A model generated the notes under the pieces. That model was not told the origin of the DNA and did no database searches. It worked only from the letters and a program-made list of their open reading frames with translations. 64,000 nucleotides of DNA. Source: Ga0077555 sp041397775 (GTDB lineage: Bacteria > Pseudomonadota > Alphaproteobacteria > Rhizobiales > Hyphomicrobiaceae). Below, in pieces: positions 7,760-16,946 of this stretch (its first letter is position 1; every line of letters starts with the position of its first letter). The position numbers and the translations under genes were made by a program. The DNA is taken from contig JAWKWB010000003.1 of the NCBI GenBank assembly GCA_041397775.1, positions 186,001 to 250,000 of the forward strand, read 5' to 3'.

Positions 7760-9214
7760 ATGTCCGCCGCCACCCCTGCTTCCGGTCCGTCATCCGCCAT
7801 CGCGCCCGAGATCCTGGAGCGGCTCAAGGCTGTCGTTGGGCCCGGCGGCTATCTCGACGATCCCGCGGACATCGCCCCGCACGTGAAGAGCTGGCGCGGC
7901 AACTGGACGGGCACGTCGCCGCTGGTGCTTCGGCCCAAGAACACCGCCGAGGTGGCGGCCATCGTCAAGATCTGCGCTGAGACGCGCACACCGATCGTGC
8001 CCCAGGGCGGCAACACCGGTCTCACCTACGGTGGCCAGCCCAGCACGGATGGTCGCGAGGTGGTCGTCACGACGCAGCGCATGAAGGCGATCCGTGCGAT
8101 CGATCTCCAGAACGATACGATCACCGTGGAGGCGGGCGTGGTGCTGCAGGAGCTGCAGCGCGCCGCCGCCGATGCCGACCGGTTCTTCCCGCTGTCGCTG
8201 GGCGCGGAAGGCACGTGCCAGATCGGCGGCAACATCTCGACCAATGCCGGCGGCATCCAGGTTCTGCGCTACGGCAACACGCGCAATCTCGTGCTGGGTC
8301 TCGAAGTCGTCCTGCCCGACGGGCGCATCTGGGACGGCATGCGCGCGCTGCGCAAGGACAACACGGGCTACGATCTCAAGCAGTTGTTCATCGGCGGTGA
8401 AGGCACGCTCGGCATCGTGACGGCAGCCGTGCTGAAGCTGTTTCCCAGGCCCACCGACCAGCAGTCGGCCTGGGTCGCGGTCGAGACGCCGGAGAAGGCC
8501 GTCGATCTGTTGTCCCTGATGCGCGGACGCATGGGCGAGGCGGTATCGTCCTTCGAGCTGATCGGCCGCTCCATCGTCGATTATCTGGTGGAGGGCGTGC
8601 CGGGGCATACCGACCCGATGTCTGCCGTCTATCCCTGGTACGTGCTGCTGGAGGTGACGGGGCAGGGTGCGCCGGGCACATTGTCGGACCCGCTATCGGC
8701 CACGCTCGAGGAAGCCGCGGAGAAAGAGCTGATCCAGGACGCCATCATCGCCACGTCGGGCGAGCAGGCCAAGCGGCTGTGGAAGATGCGCGAGGATCTC
8801 CCCTTCGCCCAGCAGGCGGCGGGCGGCTCCATCGCGCACGACGTATCCGTGCCGCTGTCACGCATCGCCGAGTTCATCCAGCGCGCGGACGCGGCGCTTC
8901 TCCAGGCCTATCCCGAGATCCGCTTCTGCTGCTTTGGCCACGTGGGCGACGGCAACCTGCACTACAACCCGATCTGTCCCGTCGGCTGGACCTATGACCG
9001 CTTCGCCCGGGAGCGCGATCCCGTCAACAAGATCGTCCACGACATCGTGGTGGAGCTCGGCGGATCGATCAGCGCCGAGCACGGCATCGGCCGCATGCGG
9101 CTCGACGAGAACCTGCGCTACAAGAGCGAGGTCGAGATCGAGCTGATGAAGGCGCTGAAGCAGGCACTCGACCCGCAAGGCATCATGAGCCCCGGCCGCG
9201 TCCTGCCTGCGTGA
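7760..9214 (+). CDS. FAD-binding oxidoreductase, D-2-hydroxyglutarate dehydrogenase type
   Basis: This 484-residue flavoprotein of the VAO/PCMH fold is transcribed divergently from the enoyl-CoA hydratase operon, 141 bp away. Residues 55-195 hold the FAD domain (IVPQGGNTGLTYGGQP; LGAEGTCQIGGNISTNAGG; GGEGTLGIVTAAVLKL). The C-terminal cap carries the metal and substrate residues of the FAD-oxidase_C family (CFGHVGDGNLHYN and SAEHGIGRMR). Length and motifs match bacterial D-2-hydroxyglutarate/D-lactate dehydrogenases that pass electrons to an electron-transfer flavoprotein or the quinone pool. Next to a CitE-like lyase it may oxidise a 2-hydroxy acid made by the neighbouring operon, which is inference from position only. 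Confidence 0.92.
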   Translation: MSAATPASGPSSAIAPEILERLKAVVGPGGYLDDPADIAPHVKSWRGNWTGTSPLVLRPKNTAEVAAIVKICAETRTPIVPQGGNTGLTYGGQPSTDGREVVVTTQRMKAIRAIDLQNDTITVEAGVVLQELQRAAADADRFFPLSLGAEGTCQIGGNISTNAGGIQVLRYGNTRNLVLGLEVVLPDGRIWDGMRALRKDNTGYDLKQLFIGGEGTLGIVTAAVLKLFPRPTDQQSAWVAVETPEKAVDLLSLMRGRMGEAVSSFELIGRSIVDYLVEGVPGHTDPMSAVYPWYVLLEVTGQGAPGTLSDPLSATLEEAAEKELIQDAIIATSGEQAKRLWKMREDLPFAQQAAGGSIAHDVSVPLSRIAEFIQRADAALLQAYPEIRFCCFGHVGDGNLHYNPICPVGWTYDRFARERDPVNKIVHDIVVELGGSISAEHGIGRMRLDENLRYKSEVEIELMKALKQALDPQGIMSPGRVLPA

Positions 9215-9287
9215 TGGACGCCGCCTCGAGGAGGTGGCCGAGCTGAGGGCCGCAAATCCTGCGGCTCTCCGTCGATCAAAGGGCGGA

Positions 9288-10016
9288 TCAGGCGGCGCCG
9301 TCGGACGTGTCGGGGGCACGGTCGATCAGCAGCGAGCGCCGCTTCTGGCCGGATGCGGGCGAGAGGCCCGGAAACGGGTCGTGCGCGGCATGGGGCAACG
9401 GCTCCGCGTCGATCGTCGAGGACATCGTCTCGTTGGTCTCGTGGAAGATCGTCTCCAGCGCGGCGGAGATGCGCCGGGAGATGGTCTCCAGAGCTTCGGT
9501 GAACTGCACCGTCCGCTCCGACTCCTGGGCCTGGCGTGCCGACAGGGCCAGGATCGACAGCGCCGAGCGCCCGATGCGCTCGCAAGCACCCGAATCCACC
9601 TCGTGCGATTGCAGCGCCCAGATGGTCTCGTGCAGCTCTTCTGCCGTGCGCAGCAGTTGCGCCGTCGGCGTCAGTGTCTCGCGCTCCACCTCGTGCGGCA
9701 GCAGCGGTGCCGCATAGGTGGCAGCGCCCAGCTTGCGGCGGCTCAGAAGCTCGTCGCGTGTGGCCGCGAGAAGCTCCGAGATCTGGTCCAGCTCGGTCCG
9801 CAGGCGCCCCAGGATGGCTGGCGGATCGCGCAGCGAGGCCTTGAGCTGATCGATGGCACTTTCGAGCTGCTCGGTGTCGATGCGGCGTGAGCGGCGGCTG
9901 TGCTCAGCCAGGAACCAGCGGCCCCGGGCCGTTTCAAGAAGAGCCGCCTCGATGGCGCGGTACTCGCGCTCGGTGTCGAGGGCCGGCTCGATTTCCGGGT
10001 TGCTGCTGCTCATCAT
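9288..10016 (-). CDS. CheZ-like protein lacking the phosphatase motif
   Basis: This 242-residue soluble, mostly helical protein starts at ATG 10016, which has a good GAGAGG ribosome site 5 nt upstream; an in-frame ATG 21 bp further up lacks one. Near the N-terminus it has ALLETARGRWFLAEHSRRSR, a segment shared by alphaproteobacterial CheZ-type proteins. Near the end, LRTAEELHETIWALQSHEVD and the following helices align by eye with the CheZ C-terminal core. Where CheZ proteins carry the catalytic QDLTGQR motif, this protein reads RQAQESER, so CheY-phosphatase activity is doubtful. No chemotaxis genes are nearby. It is monocistronic and convergent with the flavoprotein gene. Confidence 0.7.
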   Translation of the reverse strand: MMSSSNPEIEPALDTEREYRAIEAALLETARGRWFLAEHSRRSRRIDTEQLESAIDQLKASLRDPPAILGRLRTELDQISELLAATRDELLSRRKLGAATYAAPLLPHEVERETLTPTAQLLRTAEELHETIWALQSHEVDSGACERIGRSALSILALSARQAQESERTVQFTEALETISRRISAALETIFHETNETMSSTIDAEPLPHAAHDPFPGLSPASGQKRRSLLIDRAPDTSDGAA

Positions 10017-10191
10017 CACTGCCTCTCGCATTCCCACGGGAATGATGTCGTTCGATCGGCAAGCTATGTGATTCGCCTTGGCCTACGGGTCGAAAAGCGC
10101 GCGGATATGGGCCGTCGGGATGGTTTTCCAGAGCCTTGTGTGGCAAAGGGCTCGGCAGGACAGGTCGGCAGCAGGCGGGTCGGAAAAAGCA

Positions 10192-11370
10192 GTGGTCTCA
10201 GGGTTCGCATGGCGTCTGGCGCTGTTCTTCGGCGCGACGTTCCTGATCACGGGCGTCAAGGTGACGTATATGCCGGTCTGGCTGGACTGGCGCGGCCTGT
10301 CGGGGGCCGAAATCGGGCTGATCGGGGCAGCACCCCTGTTCGCGCGTATCATCGCGCCGCCAGTCGTCGCGCTCTTCACGGATCGGCGTGGCGATCCCAG
10401 GACGTCCGTCATAGCACTGGCCTGGGCCAGTCTCGTCGTCATGGCGGGGTTGCCGGTGGCCGGCGGGTTCTGGGCCTTGCTCGCGCTGGCGCTGCTGTTG
10501 GCCGTCGTGTCGACCGCCATCATGCCGCTGGTGGAAACCATCGCGATGGACGGCGTCGCCCGGCACGGGCTCGACTACGGTCGCATGCGGCTGTGGGGGT
10601 CGATCACGTTCATCGTGGCAAGCTTTGTGGCGGGAGTGGCGGTCACCCGCTGGGGCGCCGGGGCGGTCGTGTGGCTGATGGTTGCCGCGTCGGCTGCGAC
10701 GGCCCTGGCGGCCCATCTGCTGCCCGGCGCCGAGGTGGGGGCGGCGCGTCGTGGTGCCGCGGGTGAAGCGTCCGCCGGGCCGCCGATCCGGATGGTGCAG
10801 CTGCTGCGCAACCGAGGCTTCGTTCTGTTCCTGGTGAGCGTGGGGGCGACCCAGGCGGCGCATGCCGTCTTCTACGTCTTCGGTGTGCTGCATTGGCAGA
10901 GGCAGGGGATCACGCCGGTGGAAGCGAGCCTGCTGTGGTCGGTGGGCGTCATCGCGGAGATCGCGCTGTTTGCGGTGTCGGCCCTTGCCGTGCAGCGCGC
11001 GAGCGCATTGGGGCTCGTTCTAGCGGGGGCTGCGGCAGCGCTTGTGCGATGGACCGCCATGGCCTTCGACCCGCCATTCGCCCTGTTGCTGGCGCTGCAG
11101 GCGATGCACGGGCTGACGTTCGGGGCGGCCCATCTGGGTGCGGTGCACCTGATCGGACAACTGGTGCCGCGCGAGGCGGCGGCGACGGCGCAGGCGCTCT
11201 ATGCGTCGGTGACGTCGGGCATCGCGATGGGGCTGGCGACGCTGGCCTCGGGCTGGCTCTATCCGGCGCTCGGCGGGCGCGCCTATCTGGCGATGGCGGT
11301 GTTGGGAGCGGTGGGACTGGTCGCGGGCATGCTGCTCTTTCGCGTGCGCGGGACGGCGGCGCTGCGCTAA
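10192..11370 (+). CDS. MFS transporter (MFS_1-like, 12 TM)
   Basis: This major facilitator protein has about 392 residues from GTG 10192, the start that places the first helix (FAWRLALFFGATFLITGVKV) near the N-terminus as in the family. The same frame is open upstream to ATG 10078. Twelve hydrophobic helices are visible, with GLSGAEIGLIGAAPLFARI after helix 1, the DRRGDPR loop between helices 2 and 3, and GLDYGRMRLWGSITFIVAS near helix 5. This YGxxRLWGSxxF arrangement is typical of MFS_1-like proteins such as HcaT/YcaD. Substrate unknown. Its TAA stop overlaps the stop of the convergent epimerase gene. Confidence 0.88.
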   Translation: MVSGFAWRLALFFGATFLITGVKVTYMPVWLDWRGLSGAEIGLIGAAPLFARIIAPPVVALFTDRRGDPRTSVIALAWASLVVMAGLPVAGGFWALLALALLLAVVSTAIMPLVETIAMDGVARHGLDYGRMRLWGSITFIVASFVAGVAVTRWGAGAVVWLMVAASAATALAAHLLPGAEVGAARRGAAGEASAGPPIRMVQLLRNRGFVLFLVSVGATQAAHAVFYVFGVLHWQRQGITPVEASLLWSVGVIAEIALFAVSALAVQRASALGLVLAGAAAALVRWTAMAFDPPFALLLALQAMHGLTFGAAHLGAVHLIGQLVPREAAATAQALYASVTSGIAMGLATLASGWLYPALGGRAYLAMAVLGAVGLVAGMLLFRVRGTAALR

Positions 11371-12347
11371 CCCCACAATCCCGCGGGTACGTCGACGATA
11401 TGGCCGCCGTCGTAGCGGATCGCCGGCTCGCGGTCGCGTGCGAGCAGTAGTGGCCCGTCGAGGTCGAGCCAGTCCGCGAAGGGGGCCAGCAGCAGGGCGG
11501 GTGCCATGGCCAGCGACGTCGACAACATGCAGCCGACCATGACCTCGAGATTGCGGGCACGGGCCGCGCGCGCCAGCTCTACGGCCTCGGTGAGGCCACC
11601 GGCCTTGTCGAGCTTGACGTTGATTGCGTCGTAGAGACCCGCCAGGCGCGGCAGGTCGCGGGCGGTGTGGACGCTCTCGTCCGCGCAGATCGGGACGGGG
11701 CGGGCGATACCTGCGAGGGCCGCCTCCTCGGCCGTCGGCAGGGGCTGCTCGATCATCTCCATGCCCGTCTCGGCGGCGACCGCCAGAAGATCTTCGAGGT
11801 GGGCGACACGCCAGGCTTCGTTGGCATCGGCGACGAGGCGGGCGTCGGGGCGGGCGGCGCGTACGGCGCGCATGCGTTCGGCATCGCCGTCGCCGCCGAG
11901 CTTCAGCTTGAGGAGCGGGCGGTCGGCGGCGGCGCGGGCGGCGTCTGCCATGGCATCGGGGCGGCCGAGGCTCAGCGTGTAGCAGGTGAGCTGCGGCAAT
12001 GCGGGTGTCGCCAGTCCGGCAAGATCGGCGACCGTGCGCCCCGAGCGCCTGGCATCGAGGTCCCAGAGGGCGCAGTCGAAGGCGTTGCGGGCGGCGCCGG
12101 GTGGCAGGCGCGCGTGGAGGGTGGCACGGTCCGCAATGTCTCCGGCGGCCGCGATCTGCGCGCACACGCTGTCGATGGTTTCGCCATAGCGTGGATAGGG
12201 GACGCACTCGCCGCGGCCGACGTGCGTGCCGTCGGTAACCGTGACCACGACGACGGTCGCCTGCGTGCGCGCGCCGCGCGCGATCGTGAAGGTTCCCGCG
12301 ACGGGAAAGGTCTCCACGACAGCGGTGATGCGCCGGTCTGTCGTCAC
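11367..12347 (-). CDS. L-Ala-D/L-Glu (dipeptide) epimerase, enolase superfamily
   Basis: This 326-residue protein belongs to the mandelate racemase/muconate lactonizing group. The N-terminal capping domain contains FTIARGARTQATVVVVTV and GRGECVPYPRYGET, the pattern of dipeptide epimerases. The barrel shows LLKLKLGG (KxK catalytic lysine), ARLVADANEAW (first metal Asp), EMIEQPLPT (second metal Glu), ICADESVH (third metal Asp) and AINVKLDKAGGLTEA (the opposite catalytic lysine). GTG 12347 fits the family start; ATG 12398 is an alternative that would overlap the upstream gene. The enzyme would isomerise murein-derived Ala-Glu dipeptides. It lies 28 bp downstream of the coiled-coil gene and shares a 4-bp stop overlap with the convergent MFS gene, whose linked role in dipeptide uptake is only a guess. 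Confidence 0.88.
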   Translation of the reverse strand: MTTDRRITAVVETFPVAGTFTIARGARTQATVVVVTVTDGTHVGRGECVPYPRYGETIDSVCAQIAAAGDIADRATLHARLPPGAARNAFDCALWDLDARRSGRTVADLAGLATPALPQLTCYTLSLGRPDAMADAARAAADRPLLKLKLGGDGDAERMRAVRAARPDARLVADANEAWRVAHLEDLLAVAAETGMEMIEQPLPTAEEAALAGIARPVPICADESVHTARDLPRLAGLYDAINVKLDKAGGLTEAVELARAARARNLEVMVGCMLSTSLAMAPALLLAPFADWLDLDGPLLLARDREPAIRYDGGHIVDVPAGLWG

Positions 12348-12375
12348 TGTCCCGTTCTCGCGCGTGCGGATGGTG

Positions 12376-15300
12376 TCAGACGAGGCGTCCGCTGGCATGT
12401 GCCAGGAAGAGATAGACGCGGCCCGATTCCGACACGATGTAGTTCTGGGCGGTGCGGCCGGACGGATCGCGCTGGTCTGCGTCGCGCAGGATTTTCTCGA
12501 AATCCAGCATGTAGGTGTCGACGGTCTGGCGGAAGTCGGCAGCGGCCTTGTAACGCCGCTGAACCTCGTCGAACGCGGCTCGCCCTTCGACCGTATAGAC
12601 GCTGCGGACCATGACGCCACGTTGCCCGGCCCGGAACCGCGCCCAGATGGCGCCGGCCGTCGTGGCGTCGAGCGCGCGCGACATGTTGGCGATGTTGAGC
12701 GGTTCGCTGCCGCTCTGTTCGGCCGCGTCGGTCTGGGAGGCGCGGGCCAGGAGATCGCCGAGCTTCCAGCCATCGCGTGCTGCTTCGCCGGGCGCGGGCG
12801 GCGGGGCGGCGGGCGGTGCCGCATTCTGCGGAGCTTGGGGCTGCGGCTGGGGCGGTGCGATGGCGCGCTGGCCGCCGGGAACCGGGTGCCGCATCGCAGA
12901 GGGAGAGTTGCGTGTCCCCATCTCGCTGGCGAGGCTCTGTGTAATGGAGGAAATGGAGCGGCCGGGCGCCTGCTGGGGTTGGAGCTGCGTGGGCATCGGC
13001 GCGGAGACCTCGGAGCGCAAGGCATTGCGCGAAGACAGCGACGACAACTGCTCCAGGGCCTTCAACTGATCCTGCAGAGAGGCGCGCAGCGTCGCGGCGC
13101 TGGCCCGCGTGGCATCCGGCAGGCTTTCGATCTGGGCGCGCAGGCGCGCCTGCTCGGCCTCGATCTCGGCGACCGTGCGGCGTGCCTTGTCGCGCATCTC
13201 GTCGGAGGAATGCGAAAAGCGTTCGTGCAGCGAGCCGATCTCCTGGCCGACCTCGCGGGCGACACTGCCGATCCTGCCGCGCAGATCCTCGAGGGCGCGG
13301 TCGGTGTCGCTGGAGGCGGCGAGCTTGAGGCGGTCGAACTCGGAGGCTGCCAGACGGGCGCGTTCCTCGGCCCCTCGCGTCAACTGTTCGCTGACGGCAC
13401 GGGCGCGGCTCTCGGCCTGCGTGAAGGTACCTTCCAGGTTCTCCGAGTAGCCGCGCAGCGTGCGATCGATGTTGTCGGTCTTGGAGGAGAGGCTTTCCAG
13501 TGTCTGGGTGAGTTCCGTCTGGCGGTTCTGCAGCATCTTGTCGATGCGGAAATTGGCCGTCTCCAGGGCATTGGCGGCGCGCATGATGTTCTGGCCCTGG
13601 GTGTCGAAGCGGTTCGAAACCCCGGAGATCTGCTGCACGAGATTTTCCGAGACGTTCTTCAGGAGGTCGGCCTGGCCGGCCAGATCCTCGATCGCCTTGA
13701 GCGACTGGCGCGTGACGTTCTGCGTCACCTCGCGCACGGCGCTGATGCCGCCGACCAGGCGGTTGTCGAACTCGTCGGCCTGATGGGCGAGGACATCGCC
13801 GATCTCGGCAGCATGCGATTCGAGCGCAGCGCTGATCGCGCGCGCCTTATCGGCGACCATGCTGTCGATGGAGATCGTCGAGCGCAGGATGGAATCGTCG
13901 AACAGCTTGAGGCGCTCGGAGAAGGCGTCGTCCAGCGCTCGCGTGCGCTCGACGAGATGCAGGTCGAGCGACTGCTGGCGATTGTCGAGCATCTGATCGA
14001 GGGCGCGGGTGTACTCCTCGAGCACGGCCTGCAGCTCCTCGGTGCGGCTGCCGAGCGTCTTCGTCATGTCGCCGGCGAACGACTGCATCGAACTCTCCAG
14101 CGCCGTCGAAATGGCGGTGAGCTTGCCTTCGATATGGCCGGTGCGCTCGTCGAGGGCGCCGCTGAGCCCGTCCGAGAACGCTCCGAAGACGTCCTGCAGC
14201 TCCGTGGCACGGGTTTCCAGGGTCGCGGACAGGCGCTTGGTCTCGTCGGTCAGCACGTTCTGGATCTGGGCCGTCGTGCCATCGACCGAGGACTGGAGGG
14301 CCTTCGTGCCGTCGGTGATGGCGTGCTGGAGGTTCTGCAGCCGCCCGGTGAGCAGGCCGTCGATATTCTGCGTGCTGTTCGAGAGCAGCGCGCCTAGCTC
14401 CTGGGTGCGCTCGTTCAGCGTTTCGGCCAGATGGGCGCTGCTGGAATTGAGGGAGTTTTCCAGCGTGATGACGTTCTTGGCGGCGTCCTCGATGAAGCGC
14501 GCCAATTTCACCTGCTGTTCGGACAGGCGCTGGACCAGCGATGGGATCTCGGCGCCGACGTCCTTGAGCGAAAGATTGACGCTGGCCGACGTGTTGACGA
14601 GGGCCGCCCGCTCGTTGGCGAGTTCCTGCAACAGGCTGCGGATGCGTTGTTCGTTCTGGTTATAGGAGCGCTCGAGGTTGGCCACCTCGGTCTGCACCAT
14701 GGTCTCCAGCTCGCCGGCACGGCCAAGGGCGCGCCCGACGGCCTCGTTCATGAAATTGACCTGCCGGCGTACCGACTGACCCACCGAGCTGATCTGCTGC
14801 TCGGCCATGCGGTCGGGCTCGGCGAGGCGGATGGCGACCTCGGTCATCGCCGACGACATCAGCTTCAGCTCCTGCGCGCGCCATGCGAGCAGGGCCAGGA
14901 GCCAGAACAGCGCGATCGGGATGAGGATCGTGGCCGCAAGCGTGATCGCCGTCGGGCGCGCCAGCATCTCCAGTACCGTGGGGGCGCGCTGCAATTCGGG
15001 CGCGAGCATCGCCCAGCCCAACAGCACGCCCAGGAGCGCCCAGACGCCGCTGGCGATGGCGGCAATCTGGAGGGGGCGGCCGGATGGTTTTTGATGCAAC
15101 GCGAAGATCAGGCCGCCGATGGACGACACGTCGTCGTTGGCGGCTTGCGCGCGCGGTTGGCCTGCGGGGCGCCGTTTGGCGGTGCGGCGTGTCGCTTCAC
15201 CCGGGGCGGCACGTGCCGCGCCCTTGGGGGCCGACGATGCCGGTGGTGGCGGCGGTCCCTCGGCCCGCGTGGTCAGCGGCGGCGGTCCTCCCCGTCGCGG

Positions 15301-15543
15301 TTCGGGGCCGGTGTCGTCGGCGTGGGGCTCATCGGGCGCGAGGGCGAAGGGATCGCGGATCGTGTCGCCGCGGCCGGCGACAGGGTCTGCGCCAGCGGCC
15401 GGACCACCAGCGGGCAAGCGCGGCGGCGTCGGCGTGTCCGCATTACCAGGGAGCGGTGGCGGGTTTGCGCGTTCGGCGCTGCCTTGCGCGGCAACGTCGG
15501 CGTTTTCCGCGGCAGGTCGCCTGCTCGTGGTTTCCTGAGCCAT
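12376..15543 (-). CDS. Large membrane-anchored coiled-coil protein
   Basis: This is a 1055-residue protein from ATG 15543 (a GTG five codons upstream is possible). Residues 1-150 are Pro/Ala/Arg-rich and probably disordered and cytoplasmic. Two membrane helices lie near 157-182 (IAAIASGVWALLGVLLGWAM) and 198-222. They are followed by about 650 residues of near-continuous alpha-helix with repeating patterns such as LDERTxxxxxxL and ALDxxLxxRxxxL, a membrane-proximal coiled coil. After a Pro/Gln-rich break at about 870-920 there is a conserved C-terminal globular domain (LDATTAGAIWARFRAGQRGV to ASGRLV). The topology (two N-terminal TM segments, giant coiled coil) resembles the Caulobacter polarity factor TipN, but I cannot show orthology. 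The relatives I recall are annotated only as kinesin- or apolipoprotein-like. Confidence 0.88.
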   Translation of the reverse strand: MAQETTSRRPAAENADVAAQGSAERANPPPLPGNADTPTPPRLPAGGPAAGADPVAGRGDTIRDPFALAPDEPHADDTGPEPRRGGPPPLTTRAEGPPPPPASSAPKGAARAAPGEATRRTAKRRPAGQPRAQAANDDVSSIGGLIFALHQKPSGRPLQIAAIASGVWALLGVLLGWAMLAPELQRAPTVLEMLARPTAITLAATILIPIALFWLLALLAWRAQELKLMSSAMTEVAIRLAEPDRMAEQQISSVGQSVRRQVNFMNEAVGRALGRAGELETMVQTEVANLERSYNQNEQRIRSLLQELANERAALVNTSASVNLSLKDVGAEIPSLVQRLSEQQVKLARFIEDAAKNVITLENSLNSSSAHLAETLNERTQELGALLSNSTQNIDGLLTGRLQNLQHAITDGTKALQSSVDGTTAQIQNVLTDETKRLSATLETRATELQDVFGAFSDGLSGALDERTGHIEGKLTAISTALESSMQSFAGDMTKTLGSRTEELQAVLEEYTRALDQMLDNRQQSLDLHLVERTRALDDAFSERLKLFDDSILRSTISIDSMVADKARAISAALESHAAEIGDVLAHQADEFDNRLVGGISAVREVTQNVTRQSLKAIEDLAGQADLLKNVSENLVQQISGVSNRFDTQGQNIMRAANALETANFRIDKMLQNRQTELTQTLESLSSKTDNIDRTLRGYSENLEGTFTQAESRARAVSEQLTRGAEERARLAASEFDRLKLAASSDTDRALEDLRGRIGSVAREVGQEIGSLHERFSHSSDEMRDKARRTVAEIEAEQARLRAQIESLPDATRASAATLRASLQDQLKALEQLSSLSSRNALRSEVSAPMPTQLQPQQAPGRSISSITQSLASEMGTRNSPSAMRHPVPGGQRAIAPPQPQPQAPQNAAPPAAPPPAPGEAARDGWKLGDLLARASQTDAAEQSGSEPLNIANMSRALDATTAGAIWARFRAGQRGVMVRSVYTVEGRAAFDEVQRRYKAAADFRQTVDTYMLDFEKILRDADQRDPSGRTAQNYIVSESGRVYLFLAHASGRLV

Positions 15544-15558
15544 AACTTGGTCCAACAC

Positions 15559-15898
15559 TTCGACGCCAAGCGGCGCCGCCCCCGATACTCAATTTTTTCT
15601 CTTAGACCATTTTACGGCCGAGGCCCAAGTACGAATCGTGATCGCCTCGAGGGTCCCGGCGGCTGAGATTTCACAATTTTCAAGCCGTCGAAGGGGTTAT
15701 CGGGGGTTTGCGGCGAAACCGTGAAAGCTCGGTTTCGGGCCTCATTTTCAGGCCCGGGAGGGGCGCGGCTGCAACACGACGTGCGCGCACGGATCTTAAC
15801 GAGCTTTTCAGGCCGAGCTGCGATCCTGTGGCACAGTGGCGGCTGGCGCGGACTGCCGATGGCCGCTCACTCTCGTATATGCGGGATGGAGAACGACC
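15559..15898. other. Divergent intergenic region with two adjacent hairpins
   Basis: This is a 340-bp region between the coiled-coil gene (minus) and the Hpt gene (plus). An AT-rich patch near 15590-15610 may hold the minus-strand promoter. Two consecutive inverted repeats are visible: CGAAACC/GGTTTCG at 15714-15737 and GGGCCT/AGGCCC at 15737-15755. Neither is followed by a T-run, so they are not clear terminators on either strand. No convincing gene is seen. Confidence 0.5.
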
Positions 15899-16303
15899 TT
15901 GGACGCAAGCATCGCCGTAGCCGAAGCAGCAACGATCGACCGGTCTCCGACGACGTTGGCCGAAAGCGATTGTCCGATCGATCGGGCGCATCTGGCCCGC
16001 TTCACGTTCGGCAACGAGGAACTCGAGCTGGAAGTCCTCGAGCTGTTCGCGGGACAGGCACTGCGTACGCTTGCCGACCTGCGCGCGGCAACGGATACGA
16101 AGGCGTGGCGGGATGCGGCCCATGCCCTCAAGGGATCGGCACGCGCCGTGGGCGCCTGGCGCATCGCCAGCCTGGCGGAAACGGCCGAACGCACGCTGGC
16201 GAATGCCAGCTTCGCAGAACGCCAGCACACCCTGGCCGACCTCGACGAGGCCGTCGATGCGGCCCGGGCCTACGTCGTCGCGCAGGCATCCGACGCGGCC
16301 TGA
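15899..16303 (+). CDS. Hpt (histidine phosphotransfer) domain protein
   Basis: This is a stand-alone Hpt protein of 134 residues. The start is TTG 15899, chosen because GGAG lies 7 nt upstream; no ATG fits. The four-helix bundle is recognisable from IDRAHLARFTFGNEELELEV through RDAAHALKGSARAVGAW, where the His in AHALKGSA is the phosphorylation site, followed by LAETAERTL and an Ala-rich last helix. Such proteins shuttle phosphate between a hybrid histidine kinase and a response regulator (for example ChpT-like or Sin relay systems), but neither partner is adjacent. The upstream 340 bp contain two hairpins that could lie in its leader. Confidence 0.85.
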   Translation: MDASIAVAEAATIDRSPTTLAESDCPIDRAHLARFTFGNEELELEVLELFAGQALRTLADLRAATDTKAWRDAAHALKGSARAVGAWRIASLAETAERTLANASFAERQHTLADLDEAVDAARAYVVAQASDAA

Positions 16304-16476
16304 CGAACCGGCTCCATCGCGACCGCTGCGCTAACCACGTGCGCGACGCGATGGCACGCGCGTGCCGCTCGCCTTGAAATACAGGGGGCGGCTCGCTAAA
16401 ACCGGCGCGCCGCCGGCCGTTGTTGCGCCGCGGCCGGCCCGACGGCCGAGAGCAGGCAGCGCGCGGACAACAAACA

Positions 16477-16797
16477 ATGGCGAAAATCACGTTCATACAA
16501 CCCGACGGCACGCAGCAGGTGGTTGACGCCGAAGCTGGGCTGACGGTGATGGAGGCGGCCAAGAAGGCTCTCGTCCCCGGCATCGAGGCCGAGTGTGGCG
16601 GTGCCTGCGCCTGCGCGACCTGCCACGTCTATGTCGACGACGCGTGGAAGGAGAAGGTCGGAAAGCCTTCGGAGATGGAAGAGGACATGCTCGATTTCGC
16701 CTTCGAGGTGCGCGAGACGAGCCGGCTGTCCTGCCAGATCAAGGTGACGGCGGACCTCGACGGCCTGATCGTCAGCGTTCCCGACAAGCAATTCTGA
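16477..16797 (+). CDS. 2Fe-2S ferredoxin, adrenodoxin type
   Basis: This is a small soluble electron carrier of 106 residues from ATG 16477. The cluster ligands are C40, C46 and C49 (pattern C-x5-C-x2-C in ECGGACACATCH) and C86 (SRLSCQI), the adrenodoxin/putidaredoxin arrangement; C44 is an extra, non-ligand Cys. The acidic stretch SEMEEDMLDFA forms the usual partner-binding helix. It is followed 149 bp downstream by a ferredoxin-NADP reductase, so the two probably form a complete NADPH-to-ferredoxin chain. The final acceptor (a P450, a Rieske oxygenase or Fe-S assembly) is not encoded nearby. A GGCACG/CGTGCC palindrome lies upstream at 16353-16366; its role is unknown. Confidence 0.93.
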   Translation: MAKITFIQPDGTQQVVDAEAGLTVMEAAKKALVPGIEAECGGACACATCHVYVDDAWKEKVGKPSEMEEDMLDFAFEVRETSRLSCQIKVTADLDGLIVSVPDKQF

Positions 16798-16946
16798 TTG
16801 TCGCCGCAGCGCAGCGCGGCACGGCGCGACGTTGCGGCCCACGACATTGATCAATCTCATGGTGCGCCGGCATTCCGGCCATCATGGTGCGCGCCGGATT
16901 TCGCCGATATTCGCCGAGACGGGGCGCCGAGACAGGGAGTCATTCG

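Noticed and set aside
11020..12207. Arg/Pro-rich minus-strand frame overlapping the epimerase
   Set aside because: Composition is typical of an out-of-frame reading; the epimerase frame has all metal and catalytic residues.
15680..16228. Minus-strand open frame over the Hpt gene
   Set aside because: The plus-strand frame has the Hpt phosphorylation motif and a well-placed ribosome site; the minus-strand frame has no features.
16848..16858. FNR-like site near the ferredoxin stop
   Set aside because: TTGATCAATC lacks the 4-bp spacer and the second half-site of the TTGAT-N4-ATCAA pattern.
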